Source of the DNA: an uncultured Roseburia sp.
GTDB lineage: Bacteria; Bacillota; Clostridia; Lachnospirales; Lachnospiraceae
NCBI GenBank assembly: GCA_947174805.1
Contig: CAMWKH010000002.1
Coordinates: 1-64,000, forward strand
Length of the DNA stretch: 64,000 nucleotides
Reading direction: 5' to 3'
Shown: positions 8,767 to 21,113 of the stretch, one piece after another
How positions within the stretch are numbered: the stretch's first letter is position 1
How the letters are laid out: each line of letters starts with the position of its first letter
Made by a program: the position numbers and the translations under genes
Notes under the pieces: model-generated
Databases searched by the model: none
Told to the model about the DNA's origin: nothing
What the model saw: only the letters and a program-made list of their open reading frames with translations

Positions 8767-10116
8767 CAGTCTTATAATCGTCTGAAGATCTGATATCAGT
8801 CCTCTGGAAAATTCTTCCGTTTCCCGGCACAGCTGCTCCGCACGTGGATACTCCCCATTGTTTAATGCCTGAATGACCTCAGCGCCGTATCCGTGAAAAC
8901 GTTTATGCTTCTCACCCAAAGCTTCCCAGATAGGAAGAACTTGCGGTATTTTCGGAGTGAGGGCATAGTAGAAATGTCCAAACCCGCATTTGGAGGAATC
9001 CAGCTGAAGCGGCATAACCGCGCGGTCCTTCACCATGCTTTTCAAATTGGTGAGCCATGTGTTATGAGCGGTTATTGCATTGCTCACATATTTGGAAAAC
9101 TCAAAATTTTCCAAGTGGTAGAATGCGTCATCCGTCATATCTCCCATCTGTTTTACCGCATCGTCCAAGGTTTTTTCAATATCCACAACGGGTTTCACCG
9201 CCTGGCCTAAATCACCGCCTACCTTCTTCATAAAGCCGATGCTGTCCCTGAGCTGGTTTTCCATCTCAGACATAGAACTGCTTAACTCCTCACTGATAGC
9301 GGCAATAGAACTTATGGACTCGTTTACTTTTGAGACGGAAGTCTGGTTTTCATTGTTTAACTCCCAAACATTTTTTATTTTCTCAGCCATGCTTCCCAGG
9401 GCATCCATCGTCTCCGTGGTGCTGTTTACACTTTCCTTGGACGCCGTCCGGATTCCCTCCAGGAATTCGTTCATGTTCCCGGTCATGTTCTGGGTTTCCT
9501 CTGCCAGGCTCCGAATCTCCGCTGCCACCACAGCAAATCCTCTTCCTGCCGCACCGGCCCTGGCCGCCTCAATGCTGGCATTTAACGCCAAAAGATTGGT
9601 CTGCATGGATATGGTATCAATTCCCGAAATAATCTCTCCAATCCTGTCGATAATCTTAAACAGGCCGTCCATATCGTTTTGCAGTTTCTGGGAAATATGT
9701 ATCGTTTGGTCTGAGAGCTCCTTAATGGTGGTGAGCTCATTCTGCCCTTCCTCAATTTTCCTGTACACATGGTCTGTCTCCGCAGACACATCAATAATGG
9801 TATTTGTCAGTTCCTCATGCCGGCTGTTGTTATCCCCCGTATTTCCGGAATCAATGGAAGCGCCGAAAATCGTCTCGGACGCCCGCTCCACCTTGCGGGA
9901 AATATCCATAATCTTTTCTGTCTGATGCTGCATGGTAAGGTCGAGAGAACTAATCTGCATCACCGCTTTGATATTTTTATCAAATATCTCTGCCAACTGG
10001 CTGCGCCCCTTCTCCAACCTCTCATACATGTCGTTCAGTTCTGGAATCTGAGCGTAATCCGCTTTCTTTAATTCAGACAAAGATTTGATGAGTGTTGATT
10101 TTTTTCTGACTGCCAT
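8755..10116 (-). CDS. Soluble methyl-accepting chemotaxis protein with C-terminal CZB domain
   Basis: A 453-residue chemoreceptor with no transmembrane segment, so it is cytoplasmic. The signalling hairpin is clear ([15 protein letters not shown] and [14 protein letters not shown], about residues 170-205). The C-terminal 110 residues match the chemoreceptor zinc-binding (CZB) domain: His in HNTWL, the [11 protein letters not shown] signature, and the paired His in HKRFH. CZB domains bind zinc and in some bacteria respond to oxidants through the conserved Cys. It is a single-gene transcript with its own promoter and terminator. No che genes are nearby, so it must join an array encoded elsewhere. 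What it senses is inference. Confidence 0.88.
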   Translation of the reverse strand: MAVRKKSTLIKSLSELKKADYAQIPELNDMYERLEKGRSQLAEIFDKNIKAVMQISSLDLTMQHQTEKIMDISRKVERASETIFGASIDSGNTGDNNSRHEELTNTIIDVSAETDHVYRKIEEGQNELTTIKELSDQTIHISQKLQNDMDGLFKIIDRIGEIISGIDTISMQTNLLALNASIEAARAGAAGRGFAVVAAEIRSLAEETQNMTGNMNEFLEGIRTASKESVNSTTETMDALGSMAEKIKNVWELNNENQTSVSKVNESISSIAAISEELSSSMSEMENQLRDSIGFMKKVGGDLGQAVKPVVDIEKTLDDAVKQMGDMTDDAFYHLENFEFSKYVSNAITAHNTWLTNLKSMVKDRAVMPLQLDSSKCGFGHFYYALTPKIPQVLPIWEALGEKHKRFHGYGAEVIQALNNGEYPRAEQLCRETEEFSRGLISDLQTIIRLAGE

Positions 10117-10166
10117 AACTATACCTCATCCTTTCGTAAATTATGTATCTATATACTATATGTATT

Positions 10167-10194
10167 ATAATACGGGATTTCCTGGTTTTTGCAA
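10167..10194 (-). promoter_or_regulatory. Promoter of the chemoreceptor gene
   Basis: On the minus strand TTGCAA (10189-10194), 16 bases, then TATTAT (10167-10172), about 50 bases before the start codon. Confidence 0.55.
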
Positions 10195-10239
10195 GCCCTT
10201 TTCTAAAAATATACACAGGAAAATTCTGTCCCGCTCGGC

Positions 10240-10266
10240 AAAACAAAACCCACATGGGTTTCTTCC
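10240..10266 (-). terminator. Short terminator after the J-domain coiled-coil gene
   Basis: On the minus strand AAACCC-ATGT-GGGTTT runs straight into TTGTTTTG. A second CCCATGTGGG core lies about 25 bases away, nearer the gene (about 10280), so the hairpin core is present twice between this gene and the chemoreceptor promoter. Confidence 0.55.
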
Positions 10267-10298
10267 TAATCGAAGCACCCCACATGGGCTAATTCCCT

Positions 10299-10808
10299 TT
10301 AAACTGCCATACTTTTTTTCAACTCTTGGTACTCCCGGTTAATTTTCTGAATCACTACCGTGTCCCCGGAGAGATTATCCGGATGGAAAATCTTAATCAG
10401 GTCTTTATACCTTTTTTTCAGAGAAGAAGCCGTATTGACACCGGAAAAAAATCCGGAAACATCTACGTCATTTCTATTCGATTTTTTGTTATCATACTCC
10501 TCCACACGGGCATAAAACTGTCGTTTCAGCTTTAACTGCTCCTGCTCCATGGCAAGCTTGCGCCACTCCTCCTCCAACATCTTCCATTTTGTATCAAACA
10601 GGTTTTTTTCATACTCCAGACGTTTCTCCTCGAAAGCCATGTTTCTTAAAAACTCTTCCTTTTCCAGTTCCAAAAATTTTCGCTGACGTTTCAATTCCTG
10701 TGTCTCTTCCAGAATTTCCCGCCTGGTTTTTTCCATATCACTTGCACAAAAAGACTGGTTATTAACCATTTCAAGGACTTCGTCCCCTGCCATTAATGCC
10801 TCGCTCAT
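10299..10808 (-). CDS. Coiled-coil protein with C-terminal short J-domain
   Basis: A 169-residue cytoplasmic protein. Residues about 25-108 are a long charged coiled coil rich in Glu, Lys and Arg. The last 45 residues look like the core of a DnaJ-type J-domain: a helix II-like LKKRYKDLIKIF, the diagnostic HPD tripeptide, and a helix III-like INREYQELKKSM. J-domains stimulate the ATPase of DnaK-type Hsp70 proteins through HPD. Glycine-rich and zinc-finger parts are absent. It lies just downstream of dnaJ in the same direction (105 bp). The ATG at 10808 is chosen because AGGAGG lies five bases upstream; a GTG precedes it directly. The client is unknown. Confidence 0.75.
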   Translation of the reverse strand: MSEALMAGDEVLEMVNNQSFCASDMEKTRREILEETQELKRQRKFLELEKEEFLRNMAFEEKRLEYEKNLFDTKWKMLEEEWRKLAMEQEQLKLKRQFYARVEEYDNKKSNRNDVDVSGFFSGVNTASSLKKRYKDLIKIFHPDNLSGDTVVIQKINREYQELKKSMAV

Positions 10809-10913
10809 CACTGCCTCCTTTATAAATTAAAACAGTTTCCTATATCTAGCATTCGCATATTTTTTAGGATACAACATATAGAAGGCAGCTACAATAGTAA
10901 AAAAGTACTAGAG

Positions 10914-12071
10914 TTACTCAAAAGTCTCCTTGATTTTATCTTTAAAGCTTTTCTTTTTGGGCTTTTGCTCCTTTTCCTTATCCTCATCTAAAGAGTTGTC
11001 TGTGGCGGCATCAAATTTCCGCAGGGCCTCTTTTGCCTCCTCATTTAAGCCGGTGGGCACCTGGACAACCAGAGTGACATAATGGTCCCCCCGCACAGCT
11101 TTATTCCGAAGGGAGGGCACTCCCTTTCCTTTCAGCCGTATTCTGGTATCCGTCTGAGTCCCTGGTTTTACCTCGTAGAGCACATCCCCGTCCACGGTAC
11201 TGATGCGCACATCCCCGCCAAGGGCCGCCTGTGCATAGGACATAGGCGCCGTAGAGTAGATATTCATATCCTGCCTCTGGAAAATCGGATGCCTGGACAC
11301 ATGTACTTCCACCAGCAGATCTCCCCTGGGTCCGCCGTTCGTCCCCGGCTCCCCTTTATCCCGGATACGGATACTCTGGCCGTTGTCAATTCCCGCCGGC
11401 ACTGTAACTTTTATCCGCTTCTTGGAAGCGATATAGCCGGTTCCCCGGCAGTCCGGACATTTTTCTTTCACAATCTTTCCGGTTCCCCGGCAGTCCGGAC
11501 ATGTCTGCACATTCTGCACCATGCCAAACAGCGACTGCTGGCTGTACACAATCTTTCCCTTTCCGCCGCAGCGGCTGCAGGTTTCCGGGGAAGTTCCCGG
11601 TTTTGCCCCTGTGGCATGACAGGTGCCGCATTCGTCTTTTAATACAATCTCCAACTCCTTCTCGCAGCCTGAGATAGATTCCTCAAAAGTGATTCTTACA
11701 CTGGCCCGTAAATTTGCCCCTTTTCTGGGTCCATTGTCCGCAGAACGCCTGCCGCCGCCAAAGAAATCTCCGAAAAGGTCCCCGAAAATATCTCCCATAT
11801 CCATACCGGAAAAATCAAAGCCGCCCCCACCTGCTCCGCCGCCTTCAAAGGCTGCGTGGCCAAACTGGTCGTACTGTCTCCGCTTGTCCGGGTCACTTAA
11901 CACTGCGTAGGCTTCTTGTATCTCTTTAAACTTTTTCTCCGCCTCCGCATCCCCCGGATTTACATCGGGATGGTATTTTTTTGCCTGCTGGCGGAAAGCT
12001 TTTTTTAAAGCGGCATCGTCAGCGCTCTTCGCCACACCCAGCACTTCATAATAATCTCTTTTATCTGCCAT
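10914..12071 (-). CDS. dnaJ: Chaperone protein DnaJ
   Basis: Hsp40 co-chaperone that delivers unfolded proteins to DnaK and stimulates its ATPase. The 385-residue protein has the full class A layout: J-domain (1-70, with HPD), a Gly/Phe-rich region (about 75-110), four CxxCxGxG zinc-binding repeats (about 145-215) and the C-terminal substrate-binding domains. An extra acidic/basic tail ends the protein. It is the last gene of hrcA-grpE-dnaK-dnaJ, separated from dnaK by 103 bp that hold a strong hairpin. Confidence 0.98.
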   Translation of the reverse strand: MADKRDYYEVLGVAKSADDAALKKAFRQQAKKYHPDVNPGDAEAEKKFKEIQEAYAVLSDPDKRRQYDQFGHAAFEGGGAGGGGFDFSGMDMGDIFGDLFGDFFGGGRRSADNGPRKGANLRASVRITFEESISGCEKELEIVLKDECGTCHATGAKPGTSPETCSRCGGKGKIVYSQQSLFGMVQNVQTCPDCRGTGKIVKEKCPDCRGTGYIASKKRIKVTVPAGIDNGQSIRIRDKGEPGTNGGPRGDLLVEVHVSRHPIFQRQDMNIYSTAPMSYAQAALGGDVRISTVDGDVLYEVKPGTQTDTRIRLKGKGVPSLRNKAVRGDHYVTLVVQVPTGLNEEAKEALRKFDAATDNSLDEDKEKEQKPKKKSFKDKIKETFE

Positions 12072-12112
12072 AATATCCCTTTTCCTTTACAAACTAAACA
12101 GATTCCTGACTT

Positions 12113-12162
12113 GAAGATAGGGTTTTAGAAACTTTTCTAAAACCCTTCTTCCCTCTATCTTC
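12113..12162 (-). other. Nested intercistronic hairpin between dnaK and dnaJ
   Basis: A 12-bp perfect stem (12119-12130 with 12135-12146, arms AGGGTTTTAGAA and TTCTAAAACCCT) has a loop of 4 bases. It lies inside a second pair of matching arms (GAAGAT at 12113-12118 with ATCTTC at 12157-12162). There is no following U-tract, so it is more likely to set the relative level or stability of the dnaK and dnaJ parts of the mRNA than to end transcription. Confidence 0.6.
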
Positions 12163-12174
12163 TTAAAAATTCTT

Positions 12175-14701
<2,527 letters not shown>

Positions 14702-14717
14702 TTGATTACCACCTTTC

Positions 14718-15746
14718 CTATGTTGGCTTTTTAAAAATGCTGTCTAACTGACTGGTTAAATCTTTCAGATGGCCCATGACTTTTTCATAATCCATTCGCT
14801 TCGGCCCGATAATTCCAACGGAGCCTTTCATGCCATCTCCCAATTCATAAGTTGCCGTCACCACACTGCAGTCCTTCATGGTTTGAATCGGGCTCTCATC
14901 ACCTATATAAACCTGGATTCCGGTATTTTCATTTTGAAGGCTTTCCGTCACCAGGGATGCAAGCTGCTGTTTTTCCTCCAGGGCATAAATCAGTTCACTG
15001 GCTTTTTGAGTATCACTTAACTCCGGATATTTAAAAATATTGGTAGCTCCGCTGGTGTAGATTTCCAGTTCCTCTCTGCTGATGGTCTCCGCCACTCCGT
15101 CTAAAACAATGCCCACAATATCGCTGTATTCACCTGCCTGCTCCTTTAACCTGCTGATGGTCCCCAGGTTAATTTCAGGAATGGACAAACCGTTTAATGT
15201 GGAGTTTAACAGAATATTTAATTTCAGCAGTGTCTCATTGTCAAGCTCCTGATTTAAGGGAATAATTTTATTCTTCACCAGATTGCCGTCCATAACTATC
15301 ACCGCTAAGAGCTGTGCCTCGTCTACCAGGGAGAGCTGTACAAATTTCACTTTTCCCCCGGTACTCTTTGGGGTCGTTATCATAGTGGCATAATTGGTGG
15401 TCTGGGCAAGCATTTTTGCAACCTGCTTTAGCACCTGCTCCATCCGCTCCGTATGCTCAATGACAAATTCTTTCATATCGGAAATCTCTTTTTCCTTATT
15501 TAAAAGAAGATGGTCCACATAAAATCTGTAGCCCTTGTCAGAAGGAATCCTCCCTGCGGAAGTGTGGGGCTGGACAATATAGCCCAATTCCTCCAAATCA
15601 GACATCTCGTTACGTATCGTAGCTGAACTTAAATTCAAATCCGTATACTTTGAGATTGTCCGGGAGCCCACCGGTTCCCCTGTCTCTAAATAGGTGCGGA
15701 TAATCGCATCCAATATTTTGATTTTTCTATCATCCAGTTCTTCCAT
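14718..15746 (-). CDS. hrcA: Heat-inducible transcription repressor HrcA
   Basis: HrcA binds the CIRCE operator and represses chaperone operons. In this 342-residue protein the N-terminus is a winged helix-turn-helix (VGSRTISKYTDLNLSSATIR), followed by the GAF-like and dimerisation region. The start at 15746 (MEELDDRKIKIL) is chosen because AGGAG lies nine bases upstream; the longer frame to 15824 would run into the CIRCE element and has no ribosome binding site. It is first in its operon, so it represses itself. Confidence 0.97.
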   Translation of the reverse strand: MEELDDRKIKILDAIIRTYLETGEPVGSRTISKYTDLNLSSATIRNEMSDLEELGYIVQPHTSAGRIPSDKGYRFYVDHLLLNKEKEISDMKEFVIEHTERMEQVLKQVAKMLAQTTNYATMITTPKSTGGKVKFVQLSLVDEAQLLAVIVMDGNLVKNKIIPLNQELDNETLLKLNILLNSTLNGLSIPEINLGTISRLKEQAGEYSDIVGIVLDGVAETISREELEIYTSGATNIFKYPELSDTQKASELIYALEEKQQLASLVTESLQNENTGIQVYIGDESPIQTMKDCSVVTATYELGDGMKGSVGIIGPKRMDYEKVMGHLKDLTSQLDSIFKKPT

Positions 15747-15817
15747 GCAATCACTCCTGCCAAACGGGGAAAAGAAACATCTTTCCTGTTTAGTATATGT
15801 CAGTACTTGCTTCTTTG

Positions 15818-15844
15818 TTAGCACTCACTTCTTTGGAGTGCTAA
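15818..15844 (-). promoter_or_regulatory. CIRCE operator (HrcA binding site)
   Basis: A perfect TTAGCACTC-N9-GAGTGCTAA inverted repeat, identical to the CIRCE consensus. It begins about six bases after the predicted transcription start, so bound HrcA would block the hrcA-grpE-dnaK-dnaJ promoter. Confidence 0.97.
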
Positions 15845-15857
15845 TATTTATGTATTA

Positions 15858-15886
15858 AAGATAGCACCCAAGTTATCCTTTGTCAA
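15858..15886 (-). promoter_or_regulatory. Sigma-A promoter of the hrcA-grpE-dnaK-dnaJ operon
   Basis: On the minus strand TTGACA (15881-15886), 17 bases, then TATCTT (15858-15863), directly upstream of CIRCE. Confidence 0.85.
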
Positions 15887-15962
15887 CTGTTTTTTGCTTT
15901 TTTTATAATTTATTTAGATTTTGTCATTTGCTTTGGCTGCAAATAAAAAATATATTCTCATA

Positions 15963-17180
15963 TCACTGAAATAGAAACTGGGCAAGTGCGTAATTGCTTA
16001 AATCCAAGCCTTTTTCGGTGAGCCATACTCTCTCCGGATTCTGCTGCAAAAGCTCCTCCGCCTCCAACCGGGCGATTACCTTGGAATAGATATTGTCTAC
16101 GGTAAAGCCAAAGGACTGGTAAAACCGGCTCCGCTCTATGCCTTGCATCATCCGAAGTCCCAGGAACATAAACTCCTCCATTTGGGCATTTCTCTTTAAC
16201 TCTTCCGCTTTTTCATGGAGAGTTACTGCCGGCAGTTTTTTTTCCGTTTTTTCGTCTATAAACAGACACTCCTTAATGTTGTCCGCCTTTAAGATATAGG
16301 TATCCAAATCCCGCAGATTATTGTAGCGCAGGTTTCCTCCTATGAGAGAAGCGGCACCAAGGCCCACCCCCAGATATTCTTTTCTCTGCCAATACCCGAT
16401 ATTGTGCCTGCAGGCAAAACCCTGTCTCGCATAATTGGATATCTCATACCGCTCGTATCCCGCCTCTTTTAACACATCCTCCGTCATTTTCCCAATCTGA
16501 TACACCACATCCTCATGGGGAAGAACTTCCGGCTGAAATCCGGCCTCCTGCCTCACCGCATCAAACTTGTATTTTTCATAGAAGGGCGTACCCTTTTCTA
16601 TCATCAGGGCATATGCGGAAATATGTTCCGGCTTTACCCCGATTGTCTTTGTTAAAGTGTAATAAAATTTTTCCGTATTCTGCCTGGGCAGGGCATACAT
16701 CAAATCTATGTTGATATTGCAAAAGCCGCACTCCCTTGCCAGCTCATAATTTCTCAAAAACTGCTGAAAGGTATGGACTCTCCCAAGAACTTTCAGCTCC
16801 TCATCATCTGCAGACTGCAGACCCATGCTTAAGCGGTTGATGCCGCAGCGCATGTAGCTTTGCAGCTTTGCCCTGGTGAGGGTGCCGGGGTTGCACTCAA
16901 TCGTAATCTCCCCGTCCCTTTGTACGGAAAAATATTTGTAAACCGTCTCCATTATGGATGCCATATAGTGTTCCTGGAGCCAGGAGGGAGTTCCCCCGCC
17001 AATATATATAGTGGACAATTCCCCTGCTTTCAATTCTTTTCCATAAAATTTTATTTCCTTTTTCAATGCCTCCACATAAGCAGACTGCGATTTCTCATCT
17101 GCCGGAGCGGATAAAAAATCGCAGTAGTTACATTTTCTCATACAAAATGGAATGTGGATATACAATTCCAATTCTCTCAT
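15963..17180 (-). CDS. hemW: Radical SAM heme chaperone HemW (HemN-like)
   Basis: A 405-residue radical SAM protein with the 4Fe-4S motif CxxxCxxC at CMRKCNYC (residues 13-20), followed by the GGGTPSWL SAM-binding glycines and a C-terminal HemN-type domain. The fourth Cys of true HemN (coproporphyrinogen oxidase) is absent, which fits HemW, a heme-handling protein often mis-annotated as HemN. It lies three bases after lepA, as in many Firmicutes (lepA-hemW-hrcA-grpE-dnaK-dnaJ), but hrcA has its own promoter. Confidence 0.92.
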   Translation of the reverse strand: MRELELYIHIPFCMRKCNYCDFLSAPADEKSQSAYVEALKKEIKFYGKELKAGELSTIYIGGGTPSWLQEHYMASIMETVYKYFSVQRDGEITIECNPGTLTRAKLQSYMRCGINRLSMGLQSADDEELKVLGRVHTFQQFLRNYELARECGFCNINIDLMYALPRQNTEKFYYTLTKTIGVKPEHISAYALMIEKGTPFYEKYKFDAVRQEAGFQPEVLPHEDVVYQIGKMTEDVLKEAGYERYEISNYARQGFACRHNIGYWQRKEYLGVGLGAASLIGGNLRYNNLRDLDTYILKADNIKECLFIDEKTEKKLPAVTLHEKAEELKRNAQMEEFMFLGLRMMQGIERSRFYQSFGFTVDNIYSKVIARLEAEELLQQNPERVWLTEKGLDLSNYALAQFLFQ

Positions 17181-17183
17181 ATT

Positions 17184-19025
17184 TTAATCCTCATCTAATT
17201 TCAGCACGCTCATAAATGCCTCCTGGGGAATTTCTACATTACCCACCTGACGCATTCTCTTTTTGCCTTCCTTCTGCTTCTCCAAAAGTTTTCTCTTTCT
17301 TGAGATATCTCCGCCGTAACATTTCGCCAGCACATCTTTGCGCATTGCCTTTACGGTTTCCCTGGCAATCACTTTTCCTCCCACAGCCGCCTGGATGGGA
17401 ATCTCAAAGAGATGCCTTGGAATCTCTCCTTTTAACTTTTCGCACATTTTTCTGCCCCTGTCATAGGCGCTGTCTTTAAACACAATAAAGGACAGGGCGT
17501 CCACGGTCTCCTTGTTGATCAGTATATCCAGTTTTACAAGTTCCGACCTTACATAGCCTTTTAATTCATAGTCAAAAGAAGCATATCCCCTGGAACGGGA
17601 TTTCAATGCGTCAAAAAAGTCATAGATAATCTCGTTTAAGGGCAGATCATATTTAATTAAGGCCCTTGTCTCCTCGATATATTCCATACTGATATAAATC
17701 CCCCGGCGCTCCTGGCAAAGCTTCATAATGGCCCCCACATATTCGCTGGTCACCATAATCTCCGCCGCCACCATAGGCTCCTCCATATAATCAATTTCCG
17801 AAGGGTCCGGCAGATTGGAGGGATTGGTTAAATCCATCACTTCCCCGTTGGTTTTGTGTACCTTATAAATTACCCCAGGGGCTGTGGTCACCAAATCCAG
17901 ATTAAACTCCCGCTCTAACCGCTCCTGAATAATTTCCAGGTGCAAAAGTCCTAAAAATCCACAGCGGAACCCAAATCCCAGGGCGAGAGACGTCTCCGGC
18001 TCGTACTGCAGGGAAGCATCATTAATCTGTAATTTTTCCAGGGCATCCCGAAGGTCCGGATATTTGGCAGAGTCTGCGGGATACATGCCGCAGTACACCA
18101 TAGGATTTACTTTTTTGTATCCAGGAAGGGGCTCTTTGCAGGGTTTGTCCGCATGGGTAACGGTATCCCCCACTCTGGTATCCCCCACATTTTTTATGCC
18201 AGCGGCAATATAGCCTACCATCCCTGCACTTAATTCCTCACAGGGAATAAACTGCCCGGCGCCAAAGTAACCAACTTCCACCACGTCATCCCTTGCCCCG
18301 GTGGCCATCATACGTATACTTTCCCCCACTTTTACCGTTCCTTCCACAATCCGGCAAAATACAATAACCCCTTTATAGGCATCGTAGACAGCATCAAAAA
18401 TCAAGGCCTGCAATGGTGCGGATGCATCTCCTGTGGGAGCGGGAATTTTTGTGACAATCTGCTCTAACACCTCATCAATGTTTAATCCTGTCTTGGCGGA
18501 AATCCTGGGGGCATCCTCCGCCTCGATACCAATGACATTTTCTATCTCCTCTATCACCGCCTCAGGCTGGGCGCTGGGCAAATCAATTTTGTTTATCACA
18601 GGCATCACATCCAGGTCGTGGTCTAAGGCAAGATACACATTTGCCAATGTCTGAGCTTCCACCCCCTGAGCGGCATCCACTACCAAAATAGCACCGTCAC
18701 AGGCTGCCAGGCTTCTTGACACCTCATAATTGAAATCCACATGTCCTGGCGTGTCAATCAGGTTAAAAACATATTCTTCCCCGTCCTTTGCCTTATATAT
18801 AATGCGCACAGCCTGGGATTTTATGGTAATCCCCCGCTCTCGTTCCAAGTCCATGTTATCCAATACCTGGGCCTGCATCTCACGGCTGGTCAAAAGCCCG
18901 GTGTGCTCGATAATTCTGTCCGCCAAAGTGGATTTTCCATGGTCGATATGTGCGATAATACAAAAATTGCGGATTTTGCTCTGTTCCAATGTTTTTTCCT
19001 CCGTTGTTTCGTCTGTACTTACCAT
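17184..19025 (-). CDS. lepA: Elongation factor 4 (LepA), back-translocating GTPase
   Basis: Ribosome-associated GTPase involved in translation and initiation fidelity. The 613-residue protein carries the G motifs [15 protein letters not shown] and NKIDLP, then the EF-G-like domains and the LepA-specific C-terminal domain ([17 protein letters not shown]). The start at 19025 is chosen because GGAGGAGGG lies upstream and the longer frame to 19109 would enter the etfA terminator. It lies three bases from hemW. Confidence 0.98.
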   Translation of the reverse strand: MVSTDETTEEKTLEQSKIRNFCIIAHIDHGKSTLADRIIEHTGLLTSREMQAQVLDNMDLERERGITIKSQAVRIIYKAKDGEEYVFNLIDTPGHVDFNYEVSRSLAACDGAILVVDAAQGVEAQTLANVYLALDHDLDVMPVINKIDLPSAQPEAVIEEIENVIGIEAEDAPRISAKTGLNIDEVLEQIVTKIPAPTGDASAPLQALIFDAVYDAYKGVIVFCRIVEGTVKVGESIRMMATGARDDVVEVGYFGAGQFIPCEELSAGMVGYIAAGIKNVGDTRVGDTVTHADKPCKEPLPGYKKVNPMVYCGMYPADSAKYPDLRDALEKLQINDASLQYEPETSLALGFGFRCGFLGLLHLEIIQERLEREFNLDLVTTAPGVIYKVHKTNGEVMDLTNPSNLPDPSEIDYMEEPMVAAEIMVTSEYVGAIMKLCQERRGIYISMEYIEETRALIKYDLPLNEIIYDFFDALKSRSRGYASFDYELKGYVRSELVKLDILINKETVDALSFIVFKDSAYDRGRKMCEKLKGEIPRHLFEIPIQAAVGGKVIARETVKAMRKDVLAKCYGGDISRKRKLLEKQKEGKKRMRQVGNVEIPQEAFMSVLKLDED

Positions 19026-19106
19026 TATATGATTCCCTCCTCCCAAAAGCAAGGACAATTTCATGCCGTAAGATACGCAGCCTGTAGAGGCGGCATGGCG
19101 GGTACA

Positions 19107-19140
19107 CAAAAAAGGCCGTCTGAAAACCAGACGGCCTTTG
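19107..19140 (-). terminator. Terminator after etfA
   Basis: On the minus strand AAAGGCCGTCTG, a 5-base loop and CAGACGGCCTTT form a 12-bp perfect stem followed by TTTTG. It closes the thl-to-etfA operon before lepA. Confidence 0.9.
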
Positions 19141-19152
19141 TAACTTTTCAGC

Positions 19153-20208
19153 TTATCCCAACTCAGCCTTTAATGCTGTGGTAAGTGCCGGAACGATTTT
19201 ATTTAAATCTCCAACGATACCATAGTCAGCCACATCAAAGATAGGAGCATCCTCGTCTTTGTTGATAGCAATGATAATGTCAGACTCTTCCATACCAGCC
19301 ACGTGCTGAATTGCTCCGGAGATACCGATGGCAAAGTATACATTTGGACGCACAGTTTTACCTGTCTGTCCTACCTGTACATCCACTGGTTTCCATCCGT
19401 TTTCCACAACTGCACGGGAGCAGCTTACAGTTGCTCCAAGCACATCTGCCAAATCCTGAAGAATCTTAAAGTTCTCTGCAGAACCTACACCACGTCCACC
19501 GGATACCAAAATCTTAGCTTCCATGATATTTTCTGTATTTTTTACTGCCTTTACAATGTTTAAGATTTCTACATATTTGTTGTTTGGAGTAAATCCTGGA
19601 TTGTACTCTTCCACATTAGCTTTTGCACCTTTGTTTGGCTCAATCTTCTGCATAACGCCTGGACGAACGGTAGCCATCTGAGGACGGTTATCCGGGCAGG
19701 CAATGGTAGCGATGGTATTTCCGCCGAAAGCAGGACGTGTCATCAATAACTGATTGTGTTTCTGCTCATTCTCTTTTCCAGGTACAGGATTTAATGGGAA
19801 ATCACCAATCTCAAGTACAGTACAGTCAGCGGTAAGACCTGTCTCAACACGGGCAGAAACCCTTGGTCCAAGGTCACGGCCGATAGCTGTAGCGCCAACC
19901 AGCATAATTTCCGGTTTGAATGTATTGATTACAGATGCCAGCGCATGTGTGTACGGTTCTGTCCTGTAGTCCTTAAGCTCCGGATCGTCCACAACGATAA
20001 CTTTGTCTGCGCCGTATTCTGCCAGCTGATCTGCCAGTCCTTTTACACCGGAACCGATTAATACCGCTGTTACCTCAGTATTTAAATCTTTTGCCAAGTC
20101 TTTGCCTTTTCCAAGCAACTCAAATGCAACGCCATCTAATACGTTGTCTACCTGCTGTGCAAAGACAAATACTCCTTTATATTCTTCTAAACCCATTTTG
20201 TTCACCAC
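19153..20208 (-). CDS. etfA: Electron transfer flavoprotein subunit alpha (butyryl-CoA dehydrogenase complex)
   Basis: EtfA binds FAD and, with EtfB and Bcd, forms the electron-bifurcating complex that couples crotonyl-CoA reduction to ferredoxin reduction by NADH. The 351-residue protein has the N-terminal nucleotide-binding-like domain and the C-terminal FAD domain with [29 protein letters not shown] and GISGAIQH. The start is uncertain: GTG at 20208, GTG at 20205 (five bases after AAGGA) or ATG at 20196. It is the last gene of the operon, 65 bp after etfB, followed by a strong terminator. Confidence 0.95.
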   Translation of the reverse strand: MVNKMGLEEYKGVFVFAQQVDNVLDGVAFELLGKGKDLAKDLNTEVTAVLIGSGVKGLADQLAEYGADKVIVVDDPELKDYRTEPYTHALASVINTFKPEIMLVGATAIGRDLGPRVSARVETGLTADCTVLEIGDFPLNPVPGKENEQKHNQLLMTRPAFGGNTIATIACPDNRPQMATVRPGVMQKIEPNKGAKANVEEYNPGFTPNNKYVEILNIVKAVKNTENIMEAKILVSGGRGVGSAENFKILQDLADVLGATVSCSRAVVENGWKPVDVQVGQTGKTVRPNVYFAIGISGAIQHVAGMEESDIIIAINKDEDAPIFDVADYGIVGDLNKIVPALTTALKAELG

Positions 20209-20273
20209 TTTCCTTAATTTAAACGGTTAATCCGTGTTTATTCATGCAACATTTTCATGCATATTCAAAAGAA

Positions 20274-21068
20274 TTAAATGACATGTTTCTCTTTCAATTT
20301 GCCCATAATATAGGATACGCCTTCCTCTGCGTCCTGAGCAACAATTTTTTCACCTGCACCTTTGCGGACTTTATCAGAAGCCTTAGCAATCTTGGTAGGT
20401 GAGCCATTAAGACCAATATTGGAATCATCTACATCCTTAAGGTCTGCTCTGCCCCAAACGGTAACTTCTTTGTCGTATGCATCGAAAATTCCGCCTGGTG
20501 TCATGTAACGAGGCTCATTTAATTCAGAAAGTGCTGTAATTAAACAAGGCATTTTTGCTTTTAACTCGTGATATCTGTCCTCATACTGACGCTGAACAAT
20601 CACATAATCCCCGTCAATTTTAATATCCTGTGCATAAGAGATAACCGGAATATCCAAGTGTTCGGAAATCTGAGGTCCTACCTGTGCGGTATCTCCATCG
20701 ATAGCCTGACGTCCTGTGATAATCAAATCATACTCCAAATTACGGATTGCTCCGGCGATAGTTGTGGAGGTAGCCCATGTATCAGCTCCGCCCAACACTC
20801 TGTCTGTCACAAGAACACCTTTGTCTGCGCCCATTGCCATAGCTTCACGAAGAACTTCGTCTGCCTTGGGAAGTCCCATGGTAACTACTGTTACTTCTGC
20901 GCCATACTGCTCTTTTAATCTTAAAGCTGCTTCCAATCCTGCTTTGTCATCCGGATTCATGATGGTAAGCATGGCAGCTCTGTTTAATGTACCGTCCGGG
21001 TTAAATTTAACGCCGCCTTTGGTATCTGGTACCTGTTTTACACATACAACTATTTTCACGGTATTCAC
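20274..21068 (-). CDS. etfB: Electron transfer flavoprotein subunit beta (butyryl-CoA dehydrogenase complex)
   Basis: Partner of EtfA, 264 residues. The family features are VCVKQVPDT at the N-terminus, the VTMGLPKADEVLREAMAMGAD region that binds the nucleotide or bifurcating FAD, and the signature GRQAIDGDTAQVGP near residue 118. In the clostridial bifurcating type EtfB carries the FAD that receives hydride from NADH. It lies 45 bp after bcd. Confidence 0.96.
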   Translation of the reverse strand: MNTVKIVVCVKQVPDTKGGVKFNPDGTLNRAAMLTIMNPDDKAGLEAALRLKEQYGAEVTVVTMGLPKADEVLREAMAMGADKGVLVTDRVLGGADTWATSTTIAGAIRNLEYDLIITGRQAIDGDTAQVGPQISEHLDIPVISYAQDIKIDGDYVIVQRQYEDRYHELKAKMPCLITALSELNEPRYMTPGGIFDAYDKEVTVWGRADLKDVDDSNIGLNGSPTKIAKASDKVRKGAGEKIVAQDAEEGVSYIMGKLKEKHVI

Positions 21069-21113
21069 TCCTTATAATTTTGTTTATTCATTCTCGCTTA
21101 GCTGGGATTGCGG

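Noticed and set aside
15747..15824. Longer N-terminus for HrcA
   Set aside because: The added codons run into the CIRCE repeat, carry no ribosome binding site and are absent from the family; the Met at 15746 has AGGAG.
19026..19109. Longer N-terminus for LepA
   Set aside because: It would begin inside the etfA terminator; the Met at 19025 follows a strong purine-rich site.
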